Part shown: one piece after another, positions 57,040 through 64,000 of the stretch
Layout of the letters: the number at the start of each line of letters is the position of its first letter
How positions within the stretch are numbered: the stretch's first letter is position 1
Origin: Tetraselmis striata
Taxonomy: Eukaryota > Chlorophyta > Chlorodendrophyceae > Chlorodendrales > Chlorodendraceae
Length of the DNA: 64,000 bases
Direction of reading: 5' to 3'
Assembly (NCBI GenBank): GCA_006384855.1
Contig: VCJN01000291.1
Coordinates: 18,593 to 82,592 of the forward strand
Program-made: the position numbers and the translations under genes
The notes under the pieces: generated by a model
Databases searched by the model: none
What the model was told of the DNA's origin: nothing
Seen by the model: the letters and a program-made list of their open reading frames with translations, nothing else

Positions 57040-58431
57040 GAGTAATAAGGATATTCATATGATAATACTGCTGCTAATGTGTACCTATTCGGGTCGGCGG
57101 GTAATTGGGTATATACAACGGCGGACAAACGAATGTAAACTTGAAAATGGCCGACGCGCACGGATAGGCTGGCCGGTCCCAGTGCTTTTAATTACATCTT
57201 CGTGTCTTGGTGATGCTGTGCAAATATCTAGCTATCTCGTACAAGTACTGCGCGCGTCCAGTAAACTATGGCTATTCCCGCGGTCCAACTGCTAGATCGC
57301 CTGTCCGATACGATGTGCGAGCATTTTTAGCGCGTAACTATGGACTCGTAATGCCGACAATCATGTTTACTTCAGTTGCCAGTCATGTTCCAAAATGAGT
57401 GAATTAAGACTCCACAGTCGATACGATTGGTTTATATGATACTAGCATGCGATTAGTCGATTATTGGATATTATCTAATCCTTGCTAGCGCGTATGGATG
57501 GCAATTACTGTTGAACCGATGGCGGTGCCTGACCGTGTTATTGATTAAGTTGCCACCCTTCTAGCGTTGCAATAATCCCGATCACTCGATTACTGGTAAT
57601 GCTCGTACTCGCTACTCGTAGTAGTGCTGGTACCGGCCGCTAACTACTAGGAATATGAAATGATCAACACTGTATATTTTATTTCAACGGTGTCTTTTGG
57701 AGGTGCTCAACAAGGCAATACAGAGTGCCGTGGCGATGACATCACGCCACATCGTGCATTATTCGTGCGGGGGGAGAGGGGCTATGTTGCCACCCTCCAC
57801 CCAACGACGTCCTAGCCTCTATCGTTGAGGCCAATAAGTTGACATCATATATGTTGCCTTACCCATCCATGCTTTGCCATCCATGGACATCCCACTACGG
57901 TGATGGAATGCCGGCACCGCGCAATGTTCTACACGCATTTGCAGTGACGCGCGTGTGGGTCGCAAACTCTAGCGTTGTGAGGGTAGTGCTGGAATTTTGG
58001 AAAGTGAAAAATTATTGGCGAAGACGCCCCTGTGGCGATGTGGCACAGACCGAAAGACTAGCCACTCGTGTAACGAATAAGTTGCTAGGGTCATAGGGCT
58101 TGATAACACCATGTTTTTGACACCAGGGTTTCACGGTCGTAAAAACTACTTTCCCACTACCTGCATGCAGCCGCCTAACTATCTACATAACTACATTTGC
58201 GAAGCCAACAGGGGGCCAGGTTCATATCGGCGAAAAATGCGGGGGCTGTACTTTATTATGTGGGAAGGTATAGTTTTAGTTACATGAGTAGTTAGCGCTG
58301 CAAAAGGCGATCAGGAAACCATCACCCGAATGGGCAATCGGAAGGTATATACTATACTACGACTAAATACCGTAGGACTCGTAGTCGTTATCATCCGCGC
58401 GCCGCGCGCATCAGCAATCGTCGATCGTCGT
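57040..58431. other. No gene recognised
   Basis: Low-GC intergenic sequence with scattered stops. No motif seen. Confidence 0.5.
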
Positions 58432-58469
58432 TATACTGTATTTATTTTTCATAAAATAAATACAGTATA
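58432..58469. repeat. Perfect 17-bp inverted repeat, 4-nt loop
   Basis: Arms TATACTGTATTTATTTT (58432-58448) and AAAATAAATACAGTATA (58453-58469) are exact reverse complements around TCAT. It lies about 410 bp upstream of the coiled-coil gene start. Confidence 0.9.
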
Positions 58470-58881
58470 CCGTCGTCCGATGATCGATCGGGCAGAGCAT
58501 CAGCAGCAGCAGAGGGTCCGAGTCCTCACGCCGGGAGCAGTGGCGAACGATCGCGGGCACCCGCAAGCATGGATGCGGCTAGTGGATGCTAAGGTGACCC
58601 GGCCAGACACCAAGACAGCGCTCACACTGCTGCGAGTAGGCGACGATGCTCTGTGGCAACTTCCCCCATCCAGCCTGTAGTCGCAGGCCATAGTCCGAAC
58701 AGGGACGGTCGTCCCGGTTGCGTGCAACGGCCCGCAGCGTTTCCTAACCTGCGTCGGGCCAAGACCGGGCGAGCTGAGCGGCGGTGTATAAGTAGCAGTT
58801 GTGGCGCAGGGTTTGACCGGAAGGTAGTTGCCGCCTGGGGCGCACCTCTGCGGGCTGCTGCTGGCGAGCGGCAGCAGCGAC

Positions 58882-60065
58882 ATGGTGGGCGAGAAACAGG
58901 AGGTGGGGGAGAGCCGGATGGTGTCAGACGCGCTTCAGCTAAGCGCGGAAGTGGGCTCGCTGCGCGGCGCGGTCGCGGCGCTGCGAGACGAGAACGCCGA
59001 GCTGAGCGGCGAGTCAGCGGTGAGCAGCCGCGAGGACGCGGAGAGCGAGGGTGGCGGCCAGGCAGAAGCGGCGCTGCGCGCCGAGGTCGTGGAGCTGCGC
59101 GCTGTGGCGGCTGAGCAGCAGGCGCTGCTCGAGGCTGGCCGCCCCGAAGCAGCCGAGCTGGCGGAGGGGCGGCGCGCGCTGCGGCAGGCGGAGGTAGCCT
59201 CCCGCCCCGTTGGTCCGCACACATCACACTCCCTGAGTGCCTGTCGGCCACGGCGCTCTGACTGGCTGCGCTTGACATGCCCTTTTCCTGCTCCCAGCTG
59301 GAGATTTCTCGGCTCAGCCGCAGCTTGGTGGAGCACCAGCACCAGCTGGACACAAAGGACAGGCGGCTGCGTCGGGCGCAAGCGGTGGCCGATGATATGG
59401 AGGTGCTGCCAGCGAGGGCCCTAGGGGAGTGAGAAGAACGGGTTACCGGTGCTTGGGGGTATCGCAACGGCGTCGCGGCGTCGCGGGCATCTGCTGCGGA
59501 GCACCCTGACGCAGCATGGTGGGTGCAGGCTGATCTGGAGGCCACCCAGGCGCTGGCGGAAGAGCGGTTGGCGGCGCTGGAGGCTGCGCGGCGCGAGACA
59601 GAACGCCTGCGTGCCGAGTCAGCTCGGGCAGGAGCAACAGGTGCTGGAGCTGCAGCTGTTGCTTGAAGGCGCGGGGCTGGGCGTCTCGCTGAGTCAGGAA
59701 CACACCGGCCGCGGGTGCCTCCCTACTCCTCGGCTGTCCTGTCCATAGCATCCAGCCCCCATGCACCTGAGCAGGTATTCTCAGCTCCCTGCATAAGTGC
59801 ATAGGCTGAATTAGCGAACATTATACCATAGCAGGTCCTGCCTGGCATGCGGAGATCGTGCAGGCATGCCACAGCAGCCCCTTCCAGCCACGCCTGAGGG
59901 CTGCCAACCGTTGGCCGCCGCTGCATCCATTACCGACCTGCTCGGCATTCAGGAGGCACTCTCTTCTGATTTGGGTGCCGTACAACAGTTGATGACACCA
60001 GGTGAGCGGTAGCCCATGCTTGACAAAAAGCTTTCTATGGGGAAAACGCGGCTGGTCCTAGGAGG

Positions 60066-60099
<34 letters not shown>

Positions 60100-62447
60100 C
60101 TGATGGCAGTGGTTGCTGATTCCGTCCTTGCCTGGCTGCGCAGGGCGACACTGTGCGCGTTGAGGGTGCGTCACCTAGCCCTTGCCGACAGACGACTCCT
60201 CCGCTGCTGCCAGGCAATAGCCCATGGACGGGTGGCAAGCCTGACAGGTACCGCATGTCTCTCTACCTGTACCATCTGCCAGCCCCTGTCAATGTCTGGC
60301 TTCCCTTGTCCCCCGGGGGGCGCATTTCCCGCAAACCGCACTGGGATTCACCTGTCGTCAGCAGCTCATGGGACAGGCTGTGGGCGCGGTGATCGGCAGG
60401 CACCGGCGAGAGGAGAGCTTGGTGGCTGCTGATCTTTGGGCCAAGACACCTGAAGGCGCACCTTCCGCCAGCGTCATGGAGGTCCACTCCCACACCTCCA
60501 CCCCGGTCCTTAGCTTCCCCACTGCAACACCATCTGACCTATTTCTCTCGCCAGTGCCTGCTCCACCCCATGTGCTATCACCGCCCGGAGCTTGCCGTGC
60601 GTGCATGCTGCAGTAAGCCGCTGCTGGCCCGCCGAGCGTCGCTATTACCCTCCAATCACGTGTGACATTGGCAGACGGTGTGCTTGCAGGACTCTGGCCC
60701 GCACGCAGCGGCCCCTGCAGCAATCCAGGAGGTGCAGCAGATAGCATTAACCCCAGCATGGACGCCCACTGGTGCACATGTGGATGCGCCAGGCTCCGAG
60801 CTGCTGCTGACGCGGCAGCGGCGTGCGGTCAGCGAAGGCAGCGCCGGCCTGGCGGAGATGCACCTGGCCGAGGGCTCCTCCTCGCCTGGTGATATGGCCA
60901 AGCGCCTGGCACGCGCCATGGTGAAGATCCTACATTTGCAGCGCCGCTGCTCAGCCGCGAAGATGAGCTGCAGGTCCCCCTCCCCCTCACGGAATATCCA
61001 TCTTTCCTGTTACTCAGCTGGCCTGGAGTGGAGCGGTAGGAAAAGTGGATGACTGCTTGAAATAATCAGGATGCGATGTAGAGGTGTGGGTGCTACGTCC
61101 TGCAGGCAGGCTTACGGCTGGCACCGAGGCTGCCTCTGATGGCATGTGCAGGTGGCCCAGGGGGCAGCACTACGAGCTTGCAACCAAGCAGCGGGCGATG
61201 CTGGAGCGCATGCAGAGCGTACTCATGGATAACGAGGCCCTGCGGCATCTGGCAAAGCAGCGGGTGGAGCACCTCTTCCCCCCCCCCCCCCCCCACCCCC
61301 CCCCCCCCCCCCACTCCTCCTGCACAAATACTTTCCTTCTCACTTGCTTTCCTGCTTCAGGAGACGGAGCTTCTCACGGCACAGCAGGAGCTGGACCTAC
61401 TGCGCGGCGACCTGCAGTCACAGCGGCACCTCCAGGTGCGAACGGACGCGCAGGGGGGCGCTGTCGATTGGAAGCACACCGCAGAGGTTGACGCTGCAGG
61501 TTTGCTGGCGCCAGGGGTCGCAGGAGGAAGCGCTCCGGGGGGAGACAACAAGATTGAGTCAGCAGTTGGACAAGGACCGCGCCGAGAGCGCAGAGGAGCT
61601 GCTGCAGGCGAGGCACGAGGTCAAGGTGCGCGTGAGGAAGCCATGCATTGTATGCAGAGAACTGACAAGGCGGCCGGGCCAGCGCAGACTGCACCAGCTT
61701 GTTTCATCTTCCCACCCTGACCCTGGCCTCTCCTGGCAGGTGCTGCTGGCGAAGCTGAAGAAGGAGAGGGACATGGCGAGCGCCCCCGCCCCCTTCCCCG
61801 GGGCCTCTAAATGTGTACTTCTTCCGATTGTGTATTTAATTCCGAACAACAGATAGCTGGGTCAGGGCTTTTGCTACGCACGGTCCATGTTAGTATGAGG
61901 GGCACTGGGCTGATGAACGAAGGTGTATGCCCGCTGGTTTACCGCAGGTAGAGCAGCTGCGCGGCACCGTCACTGGGCTGACGGCAAAGCTGGAAGCGTC
62001 CGGGAGCTTGTCTAGCCGGGCCGCAGAGGTGCAGGTTTTTACTGGAGAAGGAAAGGGCGCGCAGCGCTGAGCTGTCTGACGTGGGGCAAGGCGCTGCAGA
62101 GAAGCTGCGCGCGGTACTGCCCCCGAGGGCTGCCACCTGCCCACGACACCACCACCTGGGGTCGATGTCTTGACACCTGCGCTGCCTTGCCCATGACTCT
62201 AGCTTGAGGAGGAGCTGGCAGCGAGCCGCCATGTGGCCGAGGACCTCCAGACAGAGCGCAGTTTGTTGATGGTGAGGCTGGAAGGCGGTGCCGGAACTGA
62301 AGCAGCGCCTGGAGCAGGCGCGGGCAAGCTCTGCTGATGCGTCTGCCAAGGTGCAGGAGAATGCGGCGCTGAAGCGGCACATCGAGGCCTTGGAGGTACC
62401 AGGCTTGCGGCCCTCACTGTGATTACCATGATAGCCGACGTGGCGCC

Positions 62448-62498
<51 letters not shown>

Positions 62499-62545
62499 TT
62501 GCGCGCGCGTGTGTGCGTGCGTGGCGCCGGTGTGTGTGTGTGTGT

Positions 62546-62604
<59 letters not shown>

Positions 62605-62657
62605 GCGTGCGTGCGTGGCGCCGGTGTGTGTGTGTGTGTGCGTGCGTGCGTGGCGCC

Positions 62658-62715
<58 letters not shown>

Positions 62716-62754
62716 CGTGCGTGCTTGCGCGCGCGTGTGTGCGTGCGTGGCGCC

Positions 62755-62823
<69 letters not shown>

Positions 62824-64000
62824 TGTGTGTGTGTGTGTGTGTGCATGCTAACCCTTTGGGGGACGCTGGCCATGCAGGCCGATCGTGCTGAAAAGGAAGC
62901 AACCCACAACGCTGTGAAAACCAAGCTGACATCGCTGGAAGCGGTTCACTCCACCCATGTCGCGGACGCAGAGCAGCTGCGGGCGCGGGCTAGAGGTGAG
63001 GCCTGCCATCCAGGCGTCCTCCGCCACCTCCCAAGGCCTGGGCGCACACACTCACCAGCGCATGGTACGGTGCACAGGCGAGGGTCTCCAAGGCTGAGGA
63101 GCAGCTGGCGTGTGCGGAAGGAAAAGAAGGTCAAGCTACAAGAAAGAGGTGGCCGACCTGATGGAGACGCTCAGGGTGCCCCCCCCCCCCCCCCCCCCCC
63201 GCGTCTGCCTTGGTCACAAAGTGCTCTGTACTCGCCCTTCGCACTGATGCAAGCAAATGAATGTTTCTGGTCCATCGCCTGCATGTGCCCCTCTGCCTCG
63301 TCAGCCTGTCTCTAGCCAGCCAGCCAGCCTTGCACGCCTCCGCCCCCATACATCCGAGCCTAAACAGTACCTTCGCAATAGGCAGGCCACGGCGGACCAG
63401 CTACAGGAAAGCACGCGGCGCGGAGCAGGGGCTGATTGCGGCCGAGGCACGCGCCGAGGCGCACGCAGACCACCTGCAAATGCTGCAGGTGCGCTGCTGG
63501 CTCCCCCCCCCCCCCCCCCCCCCTTGCCTAAGCTCATCACACTGTCACACCCAATCCAGCATGCCCCGCCCCTTACCTATACGTGCGATGAGCTGCACGC
63601 AGGACTCCAACAGCGCGCTGAGGTCGGAGAGAGACGGCTTGCAGGTCCCCCCCCCCCCCCCCTCCACCAAACCCTCTTCCCCGTAAACTACTTGGCTGTA
63701 CTTGTACTGGAATGCAGAATGAGTCGCCCATGTCCAGTGCATCTATGCTTGTTCATACACTACAGGCTGCGTACACACTACGCACACCGGGTAGTAGCAT
63801 GCACTCTGACTCCAATCACCCCGTGCTGCAGGCAAAGCTTTCCGTGCTGGATGATCTGCGCTCCAAGCTGCGGCAGCTGGAGTCAGAACATGTATGCCCG
63901 CTCATCCATAAAGGCGGGTTTGCGGTCCCGTTTCAGCCGGGATACGGTTCTTGGGAGGCGGGGGGGGGGGGGGGTGAAGGTGCTGACCAACTGTTTTGTG
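58882..64000 (+). CDS. Long coiled-coil protein (3' partial)
   Basis: Well-supported exons: 58882-59193 (MVGEKQEVGESRMVSDALQL), 59298-59402, 59529 to about 59690, 60690-60973, about 61154-61263, 61361-61435, 61500-61625, from 61740, 61948-62113, 62203-62395, 62878-62995, 63078-63175, 63386-63488, 63603-63644, 63832-63891; exons between 59870 and 60620 are less certain. Peptides are heptad-like and rich in Glu, Leu, Ala, Arg and Gln (LRGAVAALRDENAEL, QQLDKDRAESAEELLQ, EELAASRHVAEDLQTERSLL, LDDLRSKLRQLESEH), so a long alpha-helical rod is predicted. Cytoskeletal, flagellar or Golgi tether roles are all possible. Exons 61948-62113, 62203-62395, 62878-62995 and 63386-63488 are one base too long, and 63078-63175 one too short, each with a visible frame change inside. 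The first exon is chosen from the first ATG in frame; an upstream exon is possible. Confidence 0.7.
60070..60100 (+). repeat. Poly-G tract in coiled-coil gene intron
   Basis: About 30 G, roughly 70 nt after a GTGAGC donor near 60001. Another G run at 63960-63974 follows the donor at 63892. Confidence 0.9.
61277..61313 (+). repeat. Poly-C tract in coiled-coil gene intron
   Basis: The C run is interrupted once by A and begins about 14 nt after the donor at 61264. Similar runs at 63179-63200, 63504-63523 and 63646-63662 each start within about 20 nt of a donor. Confidence 0.9.
62447..62845 (+). repeat. Composite (TG)n/(TGCG)n microsatellite in intron
   Basis: About 400 bp of TG repeats broken by GTGCGTGCGTGCG blocks and five copies of TGGCGCCGG-type steps, inside intron 62396-62877. 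It is itself a higher-order repeat: the block from one GGCGCCGG to the next recurs. Confidence 0.95.

Noticed and set aside
62419-63315. ORFs of CVCVCV or HTHTHT repeats over the TG tract
   Set aside because: Microsatellite translation in an intron, open in several frames on both strands.

Overview
The window is eukaryotic nuclear DNA. Genes are split by many short GT-AG introns, there is no operon structure, and most of the intergenic space is repeats and transposons. GC-rich coding sequence, TGTAA-type poly(A) signals behind some genes, GT29 sialyltransferases, a GCC2/GCC3-type cysteine-rich polytopic membrane protein and tyrosine-recombinase/DIRS-like elements suggest a microalga. A green (prasinophyte-like) alga is my best guess, but the sequence does not prove it. 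Many introns carry long sense-strand C runs or (CA)n/(TG)n tracts.

Host-type genes: (1) 1-11617 (+), the 3' part of a 23-exon gene for a large surface protein with cadherin-like repeats, a Cys-rich stalk, about nine membrane helices and a long basic cytoplasmic tail. (2) 22590-27875 (+), a GT29 sialyltransferase locus whose splice phases fit a single protein with two catalytic domains. The last two exons plus 3' flank are then duplicated in tandem (28293-29466). (3) 30224-31856 (-), a six-exon DUF218 protein. (4) 58882 to beyond 64000 (+), a long coiled-coil protein, 3' incomplete. A decayed beta-trefoil-like pseudogene lies at about 56207-57035.

Mobile and repeat DNA: 11880-13170 three-unit tandem repeat; 13902-17057 tyrosine-recombinase element between 186-bp direct repeats; 17400-21620 a 229-bp tandem repeat split by a recent non-autonomous LTR element (18042-21424, 5-bp target duplication); 34480-37350 several tandem arrays; 38052-50518 a 12.5-kb DNA transposon with 33-bp terminal inverted repeats; about 51700-55270 a degenerate DIRS-like retroelement.

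The most unusual object is the 12.5-kb transposon. Two divergent multi-exon genes share a 0.54-kb promoter region. The rightward gene carries a DUF7869-type putative transposase signature; the leftward gene is unrecognised. Three same-orientation arrays of a 24-bp unit lie inside introns of these genes, and related GTCCC/GGGAC palindromes lie in the last intron and near both ends.

Many exons, chiefly in the coiled-coil gene and the transposon genes, are exactly one base too long or too short for their flanking splice phases. This looks more like single-base indels in the assembly than independent gene decay. All exon models come from reading frame, splice consensus and phase; no alignment or transcript evidence was available.
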